Of a stretch of 64,000 bases of DNA, positions 34,433-42,795 are shown in pieces (position 1 is the first letter of the stretch; every line of letters begins with the position of its first letter). The stretch spans positions 452,527-516,526 of the forward strand of contig JAMZNZ010000003.1 in the NCBI GenBank assembly GCA_024178355.1, written 5' to 3'. This stretch comes from Maricaulaceae bacterium EIL42A08 (GTDB taxonomy: Bacteria; Pseudomonadota; Alphaproteobacteria; Caulobacterales; Maricaulaceae). Under the pieces are notes generated by a model, which did no database searches, was not told the origin of the DNA, and saw only the letters and a program-made list of their open reading frames with translations. The translations under genes were made by a program, and so were the position numbers.

Positions 34433-35224
34433 TCACACCTGCAGCAGTTGTGCCGGGCGGTGCTCGTCATAGAGGCGCTGGATGAACAGGCCGGTGGGGC
34501 GCTGGCGTAGCTCGGTATAGATCTTCTGCATGAAGACCGGGCATTTGGCGTGGTTGGGCAGCATGCCGTGATAGCCCTGGGCCAGGATCATCGGCGCCAG
34601 TGAGGCGGCCACACCGATATCGGCATAGGTCATCCGCTCACCCGACAGATAGGGCCGCCCGTCTGACAGCATCGCATCATAGTGATCAAAACCCGCGTAG
34701 ATCGATTTCAGCGCCTCATCAGCAACGCTCTGATCAAGCTTCAGGCCCGCATACATCAGCGACCGGATCACCGGGAAAGCCAGCCAGCAGATCAGCTTTT
34801 CGTGGAAGGGCACTTTGGTGGTCATGGAGGGCCAGACCAACGACTTGTATTTCAGGAAATTCCAGTAGGACCAGAACACGACCCGGTTACTGAGATGGGT
34901 GTGGTAATACTCCAGCGCCGCTTCCATTTGGTCAGCCAGTTCGGGCTCGGCCTTCGGGTTGGGAAAGAGCTTCTTGTCTTCGGCCGCCGCGCCATCAAAA
35001 TGCTCGGCCAGCTTTCGCACATTGGTGATCTTGGTTTTGCGATCTGCCTCCACATAGAGCGGATAGTCATCCTTGCCCGCACCCCAGGCCTTCAGGGCCA
35101 GTACATGGAAAATTGGCGCGTGAGGGCGCTCACGGTACTCAACGCCATAGTGCGCCAGGATCCAGCGCCCAAGGTCACAGCCCGAAGAGGGCAGCAGGGT
35201 AATCAGAAGTGGCGTCTTTGCCAT
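34433..35224 (-). CDS. Glutathione S-transferase family protein
   Basis: A 263-residue protein with an N-terminal thioredoxin-like half (LLITLLPSSGCDLGRWILAHYGVEY). The C-terminal all-helical GST half has P-Y-L-S-G-E-R-M-T-Y-A-D-I-G-V-A-A-S-L. It is longer than classic GSTs because of an insert between the halves (~40-100), and no typical Ser/Tyr catalytic start motif is obvious. It may be a binding or non-canonical member. Confidence 0.75.
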   Translation of the reverse strand: MAKTPLLITLLPSSGCDLGRWILAHYGVEYRERPHAPIFHVLALKAWGAGKDDYPLYVEADRKTKITNVRKLAEHFDGAAAEDKKLFPNPKAEPELADQMEAALEYYHTHLSNRVVFWSYWNFLKYKSLVWPSMTTKVPFHEKLICWLAFPVIRSLMYAGLKLDQSVADEALKSIYAGFDHYDAMLSDGRPYLSGERMTYADIGVAASLAPMILAQGYHGMLPNHAKCPVFMQKIYTELRQRPTGLFIQRLYDEHRPAQLLQV

Positions 35225-35302
35225 GGAAAGGGCCTTTGTTTCAGGTCTCAAATGAGAAAATCCGCACAAGGCCACCGGGGAAGCCTGCACACGTTTAAAG
35301 TT

Positions 35303-35337
35303 TTCACAGGATAGGCGCGCTTCGCCTCCCCTGTGAA
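35303..35337. other. Long imperfect hairpin in the GST/scaffold divergent gap
   Basis: TTCACAGG ... CCTGTGAA arms (35303-35310, 35330-35337) enclose a second AGGCG/CGCCT stem. There is no T tract. It may be a regulatory dyad or a repeat; the rest of this gap shows nothing clear. Confidence 0.4.
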
Positions 35338-35448
35338 GCGGTAATGCGTGCGACCAAGTGCGCTGAAGTTGTGGCGGGGCCTGATGTGCTCAGCTCCGAC
35401 CGCTTTGCCTTGCTTGACATGGGCCGGGACTGACCTGACTTAGGGGGC

Positions 35449-35889
35449 ATGTCTGATCCCTATTCCAATGGTGTGCTGGAGCTGGCCGCCAATATTCCTC
35501 ATTTGGGCCGTCTCGATGCGCCGGATGCGCGCGTTCACAAGGTTTCGCGCATCTGTGGGTCAGAGCTGACGCTGGATATCACGGTGGATGATGAGGGGCG
35601 GATTTCGGCGCTGGGGCTGGAGCTTCAGGCCTGCGCGCTGGGCCAGGCGAGCGCCAGCGCCTTTGCGCGCGGTGCGCTCGGGGCAAGGCTTGAAGATGTG
35701 GAAGCAGCGCGCGACCGGCTGAAGGCCATGCTGCAAGAGGGCGGTGATCCACCGACCGGTCGCTTCGAAGCGCTGGCTGCCCTGCAACCGGCTGCCAGCT
35801 ACCGCCAGCGCCATGGCTCGATCCTGCTGGCGTTTGAAGCCGCAGTCGACGCTTTGCGCACGCTTTCTTCTGATCGCGTGGCGGAGTAA
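35449..35889 (+). CDS. Iron-sulfur cluster scaffold protein (NifU N-terminal/IscU-like)
   Basis: A 146-residue cytoplasmic protein of the NifU_N/IscU-like group. Candidate cluster Cys residues are in S-R-I-C-G-S-E and L-Q-A-C-A-L-G-Q-A-S-A. A third family Cys position is not obvious in the C-terminal part (SYRQRHGSILLAF reads His), so it may be a shortened alphaproteobacterial variant. It is the first gene of a likely unit with yidD and a glycosyltransferase. Confidence 0.8.
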   Translation: MSDPYSNGVLELAANIPHLGRLDAPDARVHKVSRICGSELTLDITVDDEGRISALGLELQACALGQASASAFARGALGARLEDVEAARDRLKAMLQEGGDPPTGRFEALAALQPAASYRQRHGSILLAFEAAVDALRTLSSDRVAE

Positions 35890-35936
35890 ACCTCAAGGCC
35901 CGTCGCGAGCGCGGGTTCTGGGTCTGGAGCTGCCAG

Positions 35937-36281
35937 TTGAGCATCGCAAAGTTGATTGGTGAACGGATATTACGCCTTCCCGCACAGCTGGGTCTGCTGT
36001 TGATTGGTGCGTACAAGGTCTTGATCTCACCTGTGTTTTACACTTTAGGTGTGCGCTGCAGGCATGAGCCCACATGCTCAAGTTATGCCGCTGAAGCTGT
36101 TTCGTATCAGGGGTTGTGGCGCGGGAGCTGGCTTGCATTTGGGCGAGTGATGCGGTGCCGTCCAGGCGGCACATTTGGCCATGATCCCGCACCGGTGGTG
36201 GGCAACGGCTCGCCCTGGTGGAAGGTGTGGGCTTTGCGAACACCGATGGCGCGGCCATCGGACAGGAATGATCCGCACTAG
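35937..36281 (+). CDS. yidD: Membrane protein insertion efficiency factor YidD
   Basis: A 114-residue protein with the YidD core Y-K-V-L-I-S-P-V-F ... C-R-H-E-P-T-C-S-S-Y-A-A-E-A and R-V-M-R-C-R-P-G-G, plus an N-terminal amphipathic/hydrophobic helix. It sits at the inner face of the membrane and assists YidC-dependent insertion. The start is a TTG at 35937, since no ATG or GTG lies between the upstream stop and the conserved core. Confidence 0.9.
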   Translation: MSIAKLIGERILRLPAQLGLLLIGAYKVLISPVFYTLGVRCRHEPTCSSYAAEAVSYQGLWRGSWLAFGRVMRCRPGGTFGHDPAPVVGNGSPWWKVWALRTPMARPSDRNDPH

Positions 36282-36307
36282 GCGGCTTTTTGAGAGGGGT
36301 TCTGCCC

Positions 36308-37180
36308 GTGGGGTCCAGCGACCAACCCAAACTTGCTGTCGTCATGGTCAGCTATCGGACCGGTCCGGTGCTGTTTGACGCCATTGATGCGGTGCTGGCC
36401 GACCCCGCGATTGACGAGCTGATCCTGGTCAATCACGAGAACCCCGAAGAAGATATTGCCCGCCTTGATGCCCTGGCTGAGGCGCACGCCCGCATGACGG
36501 TCATTCACACGGGGGCCAATCTGGGGTTTGCGCGCGGTTGCAATCGCGCGATGGAAGCCTCCCGCGCCCGCCATGTGCTTTTTTTAAACCCGGATGCCTT
36601 GCTGGCTCCGGGCGTCGCCGAGACCATGCGCCAGACCGCAAGCGGCGCGATCGAGCCGGTGATAGTCGGTGCTCGTATCGTTTCAGAAGAAGGCAAGGAG
36701 CAGCGCGGGGGGCGCCGTGGCGATCTGACCTTCACCAGCGCGATAACGGGCTTTCTTGGATTGTCGCGGGCGCTGGGCCTGCGCGATATTCACCGCGAGC
36801 ATGAGCCAGTACCTGAGGGGCCGGTGCCGATGCCGGCGGTATCAGGCGCGGCCATGCTGATGTCGCGTGAGGGCTTTGATCAGCTTGGCGGGTTTGATGA
36901 GGGCTATTTCCTCCATGTGGAGGATCTCGATATCTGTCGGCGGGCGCGTAATCTGGGCGGAGAAGTCATCTTCGAGCCGCGCGCCGAGATCGTTCACCAC
37001 GGCTCGACCAGCGCGGTGAGCCTGTACAAGGTCGAACGCTGGAAAGCGGCAGGCCTCATCCGCTATTTCCGCCAGCATGGCGGACCGCTGGGCTGGCTGA
37101 AAGCTATGGTGCTGGCGGTGCCAATTTATGGCGCGCTTTTGACGCGAGCGGTTCTGCTGCGCCTTGTGCCGCGGGACTAG
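36308..37180 (+). CDS. Glycosyltransferase family 2, rhamnosyltransferase-like
   Basis: A 290-residue GT-A enzyme. It shows L-A-V-V-M-V-S-Y-R-T near the start, G-A-N-L-G-F-A-R-G-C-N (~75-85), the D-x-D-like F-L-N-P-D-A, and G-G-F-D-E-G-Y-F-L-H-V-E-D-L-D. This layout is typical of rhamnosyltransferases acting on surface polysaccharides. A C-terminal hydrophobic segment may touch the membrane. GTG at 36308 after GAGAGG is preferred; a TTG at 36290 is possible. Its stop overlaps the convergent lyase gene (CTAG). Confidence 0.85.
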   Translation: MGSSDQPKLAVVMVSYRTGPVLFDAIDAVLADPAIDELILVNHENPEEDIARLDALAEAHARMTVIHTGANLGFARGCNRAMEASRARHVLFLNPDALLAPGVAETMRQTASGAIEPVIVGARIVSEEGKEQRGGRRGDLTFTSAITGFLGLSRALGLRDIHREHEPVPEGPVPMPAVSGAAMLMSREGFDQLGGFDEGYFLHVEDLDICRRARNLGGEVIFEPRAEIVHHGSTSAVSLYKVERWKAAGLIRYFRQHGGPLGWLKAMVLAVPIYGALLTRAVLLRLVPRD

Positions 37181-38076
37181 TGCGCCGGGAAGCCGCCTGC
37201 CCTGGCGAGCGCTGAACTGATCGGATGTTTCAGCGCCACCTCTTCCAGCCAGCGCGCGGTTTCGATCAGGCGATCGAGATCAAGCCCGGTGGAATAGCCA
37301 CCCCGCTCTAAAAGATAGACCACGTCTTCGGTGGCCACATTACCGGTTGCCTTGGGCGCAAACGGGCAGCCGCCAATCCCGCCGCAGCTGGCATCGATGA
37401 CATCCACTCCGGCTTCCACCGCGGCGTAGACATTGGCGATGGCGGTGTTGCGGGTATTGTGGAAGTGCAGGCGCAGGCGCGGGCCCGGTGCGGCCTCTTT
37501 GACCGCCGCTACTGCTTTGGCAACATCATAAGGCGAGGCAACGCCAATCGTGTCGCCCAGAGCAATTTCCGTGGCTCCGGCCGCTTCAGCGCGCGCGGCC
37601 AGCGCGGCGACGCGCTTTGGATCGACCTCGCCATCAAACGGGTCACCAAACGCCACCGAAATGGTCGCTGACAGGGGGATGCCGGCGTCATGGGCCAGGA
37701 TCGCGATCCGGTCGAGCAGGTCGGCGGTGTCTTCAGGTGTGGCGTTCTGGTTGGCTTTGCCAAAGCCTTCTGAGGCGACCATCACATAGTTGATTTCATC
37801 GCAGCGCGCCTCGATCGCCCGGCGCATGCCACGCTCATTCAGCGCCAGGCCAATATAGGCGCACTTTCCGCGCGGCACGGATGCCATGATGGCATCAGAA
37901 TCGGCCATGGCCGGGACAAGCCTGGGATTTACAAAGCTCGCTGCTTCCATGCGTTTCACGCCCGCCTCGATCAAGCGGTCAATGAATTCCAGCTTCACCG
38001 GGGTCTCCAGCAGGGTGGGATCGTTCTGCAGGCCGTCGCGCGGGCCAACTTCAACGATATCAATCTTGCGGGTCAT
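37177..38076 (-). CDS. Hydroxymethylglutaryl-CoA lyase
   Basis: A 299-residue TIM-barrel enzyme splitting HMG-CoA into acetoacetate and acetyl-CoA in leucine breakdown. It shows E-V-G-P-R-D-G-L-Q-N near the N terminus, H-F-H-N-T-R metal ligands and the lyase signature G-G-I-G-G-C-P-F-A with its active-site Cys. The gene is coupled by an ATGA overlap to the upstream GT39 gene, though no functional link is apparent. Confidence 0.93.
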   Translation of the reverse strand: MTRKIDIVEVGPRDGLQNDPTLLETPVKLEFIDRLIEAGVKRMEAASFVNPRLVPAMADSDAIMASVPRGKCAYIGLALNERGMRRAIEARCDEINYVMVASEGFGKANQNATPEDTADLLDRIAILAHDAGIPLSATISVAFGDPFDGEVDPKRVAALAARAEAAGATEIALGDTIGVASPYDVAKAVAAVKEAAPGPRLRLHFHNTRNTAIANVYAAVEAGVDVIDASCGGIGGCPFAPKATGNVATEDVVYLLERGGYSTGLDLDRLIETARWLEEVALKHPISSALARAGGFPAH

Positions 38077-39830
38077 GGTTGGGCCTCGTTTTCGGTCATG
38101 GCGTCTCGCGGTGTGTCGGCTGGCGGCTCAACCTCACACCCGGTGACAAAGATAAAGACATTGATCACATCATCGCCGCGCGAGTAATTCACGCCTTGGG
38201 TGGCTTCTGCTGCACAGGCGTGCTGCTGCAGCTCCACCAGCCAGGCGCGCCGTCGTGCTTCGTCCTCGTCTGAAAGCTCACCGCGCTCGACACGCAGCCA
38301 CCGGCTTTCATCAATCACGTAGAGACGCGGCGCGGCCGGATCAATCTCGGTCTGACTCAGATCGGCAGGATCAATCAGCGCGACCTCACCGCCCAGATCA
38401 AAGACAAAGCTGGGTTCGGTGAAGGTAGAGACCGTTTCCGGCTGGCTGAGCCCCTCTCGCAGCGTAATAACCTCAGCGGCGGTGTCGCGGGAAATGAAGA
38501 GGTCTTCTGCACCAGGGATGACGCCGCCGCGAAAGCCGATATGCCAGCTCAGACCTGCCAGCACCGCAAAGACCAGCATGGTCCAGCGCTTGCCAAGCCC
38601 GGTGAAGATGATTGCCAGAAGCGCCAGGGCGCAGACCACGCCTGTGGCGGTGATCGCAGGTACCAGTGCATGGCCGCCATAAATGACTGCAAAGCCGGCG
38701 ATGCCGGGTGCGGCTATGAAGAAACCGAACAGACCCAATGCACCCCCCAGCCAGCGCCACAGCGCCGGGGTGCGATGCAGCCGCATCAGGCCCAGCCCCG
38801 CAATCACGCCAAGGGCGGCATAGGTGGGCAGGGTGTAGTGGGGCAGCTTGGTGGGCAACAGCTCAAAGACCATCCAGGTCGGCAGGGCAAAGGCGATGAC
38901 CGTGCGTGCCGCATCGGCAAACCGGGTCCGCCTGCGCAGGTTGATGACCAGTGCGCGCACGCCAGCAGGTAGCGTCAGGATGGCTGGGGCGCAGAGAACG
39001 GAAATCAGCACCAGGTGATACCCCGGCGGTCCATCATGGCCCTCATCACCGGTGACGACCTTGGTGCCCATGTCATCGCCAACCGCTTCCATCAAGAACG
39101 CACCACCGGTCGCCAGCTGTATTGCGATCAGCCAGGGCAGGACGATCAGGCCTGCGAGCACTGGCCCCGGCCACCACAGCAGGGGTCTGGCCCAGTCAAA
39201 GCGCCGCTCCAGCGCAAACAGGACGCCGATGGCCAGAAAGGCAGCAATGGGTGTCACCGGTCCTTTGATCAGAGCGCCAAGACCAAGGCTGACCCAGAAA
39301 AGCAGGGAGGCCATGTGGCTCAGTCGAGCTGAAGGCTCAGTCCTTAAAAGCACCAACGCCAGGAAGGCTCCCGCTGCGGTGGCCCCGAGCATGGAGTCGG
39401 TCTTTGCAATCCCGCCTTCTGCAGCCAGCAGGACGCTGACGGCGATCAGACTGGCCCCGGCAAAGCCAACGCCGCGACTGAAGAGCCGAGATCCGGCAAA
39501 ATAGGCCGCGAGTGCGGTCAGGATCGCGCCCAGAACGCTGGGCAGGCGATAGGCCCAGATCTCGCGCGCTTCTTCGCCGGTGGTGGCCTGCACCGCGATG
39601 GCTTGAAGCCAGTGAATGCCTACCGGCTTTTTATTGCGCGGCTGATCGAGAAAGCTGATCTCAACCAGATCTCCGCTTTCAATCATCTGGGCTGTGGCCT
39701 GGGCAAAGCGGGCTTCATCGCGGTCCAGAACCGGGATGGCAAACAGGCCGACAGCGGCTGCCGTCAGCGCCAGAAGCGCGACAATCAGACCCGCAACAGG
39801 GCTGTTCAAAAGACCGGGACGTCGCATCAT
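38073..39830 (-). CDS. ArnT-like GT39 glycosyltransferase
   Basis: A 585-residue membrane enzyme of the ArnT/PMT family. Many N-terminal helices are followed by a periplasmic C-terminal part. The conserved early loop V-L-D-R-D-E-A-R-F-A-Q-A (~30-41) carries the acidic pair needed for catalysis, and Q-P-R-N-K-K-P-V-G-I-H-W-L is typical. It transfers a lipid-linked sugar to lipid A or another acceptor. It is divergent from a DPM-like GT2 gene that may make its sugar donor. Confidence 0.88.
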   Translation of the reverse strand: MMRRPGLLNSPVAGLIVALLALTAAAVGLFAIPVLDRDEARFAQATAQMIESGDLVEISFLDQPRNKKPVGIHWLQAIAVQATTGEEAREIWAYRLPSVLGAILTALAAYFAGSRLFSRGVGFAGASLIAVSVLLAAEGGIAKTDSMLGATAAGAFLALVLLRTEPSARLSHMASLLFWVSLGLGALIKGPVTPIAAFLAIGVLFALERRFDWARPLLWWPGPVLAGLIVLPWLIAIQLATGGAFLMEAVGDDMGTKVVTGDEGHDGPPGYHLVLISVLCAPAILTLPAGVRALVINLRRRTRFADAARTVIAFALPTWMVFELLPTKLPHYTLPTYAALGVIAGLGLMRLHRTPALWRWLGGALGLFGFFIAAPGIAGFAVIYGGHALVPAITATGVVCALALLAIIFTGLGKRWTMLVFAVLAGLSWHIGFRGGVIPGAEDLFISRDTAAEVITLREGLSQPETVSTFTEPSFVFDLGGEVALIDPADLSQTEIDPAAPRLYVIDESRWLRVERGELSDEDEARRRAWLVELQQHACAAEATQGVNYSRGDDVINVFIFVTGCEVEPPADTPRDAMTENEAQP

Positions 39831-39965
39831 TCAAGGCTCCGCAGGGCGGGTTCGGGGCTGAAAGGGGCGCGCGTTCAAACCGCAAAGCGGAAAAAACAAC
39901 GTGCACCGCGCTGTATAATCGGTATGAAACGGCCCGTCCTGATCTGCAAGTATACTGGCTGAGCC

Positions 39966-40715
39966 ATGAGCGCTGAACCGACCGCGAACGACCGTCCTGA
40001 CCTGAGTGTCGTGACCCCCATGCATAATGAGGCGGGCAACGCTGCGCGTCTGGCGCGGGAGATTGCCGACGTGCTCAAAGGCCGCTCGTTCGAGATCATC
40101 TGCGTCGATGATGCCAGCACAGATACCACGCGCGAAGAGCTGGTTGCGGTCAAAGCCGACATCCCTGAACTGCGTGTCCTGACCCACCGCGCCAATTCAG
40201 GTCAGAGCCGGGCCATTCGCACCGGAGTGCTGGCGGCGCGGGCCAATGTGGTCTGTACCCTCGATGGCGATGGCCAGAACCCGCCTGAACACATCCCGGC
40301 GCTGGTGGATACGCTGATGCGCGCCGATGCGCCGCAGGACCTGGGCATGGTGGCCGGCCAGCGTGTGGGTCGTCAGGACAGCGCGGCCAAGAAATTCGCC
40401 TCACGCCTGGGCAATGGCATCCGCAAGTCGATGCTGGGCGATGACGCCAACGATACTGGCTGCGGGCTTAAAGCCTTCAAACGCGAGGCTTATCTGCTTC
40501 TGCCCTTCTTTGATCACCAGCACCGTTTCCTGCCCGCTTTGATGAAGCGTGAAGGCTACCGGCTGGAGTTTCGCGACGTGACCCACCGGGCCCGCACCGA
40601 AGGCGAGTCGAAATATACCAATATCGGTCGCCTTTTCGCCTCAGTCAGCGATATGGTAGGAATGATGTGGCTCAACAGTCGTGCGCGTCAGCCCGGCGGC
40701 TGGGACGAGTCCTAA
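39966..40715 (+). CDS. GT2 glycosyltransferase, dolichol-phosphate-mannose-synthase-like
   Basis: A 249-residue cytoplasmic-face GT2 enzyme. It shows S-V-V-T-P-M-H-N-E-A-G-N (~14-25), V-D-D-A-S-T-D, the D-x-D in L-D-G-D-G-Q-N-P-P, and D-T-G-C-G-L-K-A-F-K-R near 160. It lacks the C-terminal membrane helices of ArnC. It probably loads a sugar onto undecaprenyl phosphate for the divergent ArnT-like protein; the link is inferred from position. Confidence 0.87.
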   Translation: MSAEPTANDRPDLSVVTPMHNEAGNAARLAREIADVLKGRSFEIICVDDASTDTTREELVAVKADIPELRVLTHRANSGQSRAIRTGVLAARANVVCTLDGDGQNPPEHIPALVDTLMRADAPQDLGMVAGQRVGRQDSAAKKFASRLGNGIRKSMLGDDANDTGCGLKAFKREAYLLLPFFDHQHRFLPALMKREGYRLEFRDVTHRARTEGESKYTNIGRLFASVSDMVGMMWLNSRARQPGGWDES

Positions 40716-40776
40716 GACGGTCCTGATTTTTCTTCGGACCGATGGACAGGGCTGAGGGGGAATAAGGAGGACAGTC

Positions 40777-41328
40777 ATGTCCGGAGCTTCAGGAGCAGGT
40801 GTTGCGGTCGGGATCGCGAGCACCGATGGACAAAAACCAAACGGGGGGCTTAGCGTGTTCAATATCTTTCCAAAAATGCTGATCCCGGTGATCGTCTATG
40901 CGATCGTCGGCTATATCGTGACCTTCACCAATGGCGGTGATGTCAGCGCCTTTATCGGCGATATGGCGCAGTTCCGCGCTGGCGCGTGCGCTGATGGCGC
41001 ATCCTGCGCGGTGGGTGCGCTCAATGGCGGCCTGATGTCGATCGGCCTGCCCAGCGGTAGCTGGTCGATCTCGACCGGTGACCTCATTCTCATCCTGGCG
41101 CTGATCATGCTGTTCTTTGAAATGGTGAAGTCGTCCGGATCTGGAACGTCGACCCTTCTCAACCACGGCTTCTCGATCGGCGTGCTGCTGGTCTGCCTGT
41201 TGTTGTTCCTGCTGGTGCCGCTGTTTGCCAGCTCGGTCTTCTTCCTGATCATCATGATGGCGCTGATTGATGTGGCGGGTGGCTTTACCATCACCGCGGT
41301 TGCCGCCCGTCGCGACCTGGGCACCTAG
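40777..41328 (+). CDS. Hydrophobic membrane protein of unknown function
   Basis: A 183-residue protein with four predicted membrane helices: ~35-52 (MLIPVIVYAIVGYIVTF), ~100-115 (LILILALIMLFF), and two between ~128 and 170. A short loop with two Cys (GACADGASCAVG) lies between helices one and two on one side. A GGAGGA ribosome site precedes the ATG. It stands alone before a strong terminator. I do not recognise the family. Confidence 0.75.
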   Translation: MSGASGAGVAVGIASTDGQKPNGGLSVFNIFPKMLIPVIVYAIVGYIVTFTNGGDVSAFIGDMAQFRAGACADGASCAVGALNGGLMSIGLPSGSWSISTGDLILILALIMLFFEMVKSSGSGTSTLLNHGFSIGVLLVCLLLFLLVPLFASSVFFLIIMMALIDVAGGFTITAVAARRDLGT

Positions 41329-41355
41329 AACCCCAGTCTGCGACAACATCGAAAG

Positions 41356-41390
41356 AAGGCCGGTCTGCACACGCAGGCCGGCCTTTTTAT
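41356..41390 (+). terminator. Intrinsic terminator after the 183-residue membrane protein
   Basis: AAGGCCGG... pairs with ...CCGGCCTT through a 10-bp stem with one G-T pair, followed by TTTTTATTT, 28 bases past the stop. Confidence 0.85.
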
Positions 41391-41418
41391 TTGCCGTAAG
41401 CAAGCTGTGCGGTTCGTC

Positions 41419-41502
41419 CTAGATCACAAGGAACAGCACGGCCAGAGCGATGGCCGCATCGACGCCGCGCGAGGCGACGCAGGACAGGCGGGCCCGGCTC
41501 AT
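41419..41502 (-). CDS. Possible 27-residue single-helix membrane peptide
   Basis: The ORF starts MSRARLSCVASRG and ends in a hydrophobic stretch AAIALAVLFLVI right at the stop. Its ATG overlaps the stop of the upstream hypothetical gene (ATGA). The coupling and the membrane-like tail support it, but its size and GC-rich setting make chance likely. Confidence 0.35.
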   Translation of the reverse strand: MSRARLSCVASRGVDAAIALAVLFLVI

Positions 41503-41861
41503 GCGCAGCGCACCAGCGTCGGGCGTTGAACCGGAGCCGTCGGGCGACCGGCGGCGGCATAGCTTTCATGGTAGCGACGGCGTTCCACCGCATCGGCGCG
41601 CAGGCCGCGGCGCGGGGCCGGGGTGTCACACTGCAGCGCCAGGGCAGACTGGCCGCTACGAGCCGCAGAGCTCGCGTTAGTGGTCGACTGGGCGCGCGGG
41701 CGCTCGGTCTTGCGCGGTGTTGGGGTGACCGGGACCAGCGCGCGCTGGCGGTTGTCGTCTGAGCCGGACTGGCCAGACTTTGGCGCAGGCGCAACGCGCG
41801 CGCCCCGGTGGGTCGGGACGGATGAGCCAGGGCGGCGCGTATGCGGGTCAAAACCGATCAT
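41499..41861 (-). CDS. Uncertain hypothetical protein, Arg/Pro-rich
   Basis: An open frame of 120 residues starting MIGFDPHTRR. It is low complexity and rich in Arg, Pro, Ser and Thr, with no signal, helix or domain seen. Overlapping open frames on both strands make the coding call uncertain. This one is chosen because it ends in an ATGA overlap with the small membrane ORF. No good ribosome site precedes it. Confidence 0.35.
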   Translation of the reverse strand: MIGFDPHTRRPGSSVPTHRGARVAPAPKSGQSGSDDNRQRALVPVTPTPRKTERPRAQSTTNASSAARSGQSALALQCDTPAPRRGLRADAVERRRYHESYAAAGRPTAPVQRPTLVRCA

Positions 41862-42020
41862 GGTTTGACCCACGCAACGCCCGTGCCAGTCGTTTACGTC
41901 TCGTTAGGACCTGTAAATGCGCCGTTAACGGCAAGCTGACAGGCGGACGCGTCAGGTTTCAGCTCATTGTGGGTCAGTTTCTGCGAATCCTGATCCGAAA
42001 TGGCACGCTCGCCTGCCGAC

Positions 42021-42599
42021 TTATCCCCCAGCCAGCTTGTCCAGCTTGGCCTTCATGGCTTCAAGCTCGGCACGCAGCGCGTCCACGTCCTGCTTGTCCT
42101 CAGCGGTGTCCGCCGGAGCGGCGGTGGCAGCGTTGCTGGCAGCCTGGGCGAAGGGGGAGAACATCGACATGGCCTGCTGGAACATTTCCATATTACGTTT
42201 TGTCGCCTCTTCCATCATCGCCATGGAGGCGGTGGGAGAGCCCATCGCCTCAGCCATTTTCTTGCGCATCTCGGCATGCTGCTTGGCAAGGCTGTCCATG
42301 GACATGTTCAGATAGCCTGGAACCATCGACTGCATGCTGTCGCCGTAAAACCCGATCAGCTGACGCAGGAATTCTACGGGCAAAAGGGTTTCACCCTTGC
42401 TCTCTTCTTCAAAGATGATCTGTGCCAGAACACCGCGCGTCAGATCCTCGCCGGACTTGGCGTCTACGACCTGAAAGTCCTTGCCCTCTTTGACCAGCTC
42501 GCGCAGGTGATCCAGCGTCACATAGCGGCTCGCGGAGGTGTCGTAGAGGCGACGGTTTGCGTATTTCTTGATCACGATCGTGCCGGTTGTGTCGGCCAT
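42021..42599 (-). CDS. phaR: Polyhydroxyalkanoate synthesis repressor PhaR
   Basis: A 192-residue regulator that binds PHB and represses phasin and its own genes. The N-terminal DNA-binding domain reads I-V-I-K-K-Y-A-N-R-R-L-Y-D-T ... Y-V-T-L-D-H-L, followed by the PHB accumulation regulatory domain (L-L-P-V-E-F-L-R-Q-L-I-G-F-Y-G). A Met/Ala-rich helical tail ends in a coiled coil (DALRAELEAMKAKLDKL). The Met at 42599 fits the family start. It is divergent from phaB with CTGC-type dyads between. Confidence 0.95.
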   Translation of the reverse strand: MADTTGTIVIKKYANRRLYDTSASRYVTLDHLRELVKEGKDFQVVDAKSGEDLTRGVLAQIIFEEESKGETLLPVEFLRQLIGFYGDSMQSMVPGYLNMSMDSLAKQHAEMRKKMAEAMGSPTASMAMMEEATKRNMEMFQQAMSMFSPFAQAASNAATAAPADTAEDKQDVDALRAELEAMKAKLDKLAGG

Positions 42600-42668
42600 T
42601 GGTGCTCTCCTTGCCCCTCCCGAAGGGGGCGTTGACTGGGAACGCGACGTTTCGCGCCTCGACGTGTG

Positions 42669-42680
42669 CTGCAACTGCAG
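42669..42680. promoter_or_regulatory. CTGC-N4-GCAG dyad, candidate PhaR operator
   Basis: CTGC at 42669 and GCAG at 42677 with four bases between match the CTGC-N3/4-GCAG type reported for PhaR in related bacteria. A second dyad, TGCTGCGCAGCA, lies further toward phaB around 42751-42762. Both are in the phaR/phaB divergent gap. Confidence 0.5.
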
Positions 42681-42795
42681 CTTAAACAACGCGCTGGCCA
42701 GACTGGCCGTCGCGCATCAATATGCTGCATGCGCGTATAGCGTCATTGCTGCGCAGCATAAAGCTTTTCCAGCTTGGGGACAGAGAGGAAATACA

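Noticed and set aside
42568-42795. Extended 317-residue start for phaB
   Set aside because: It adds 76 residues over the phaR start and operator region; the SDR family begins at the Met at 42796, with a ribosome site.
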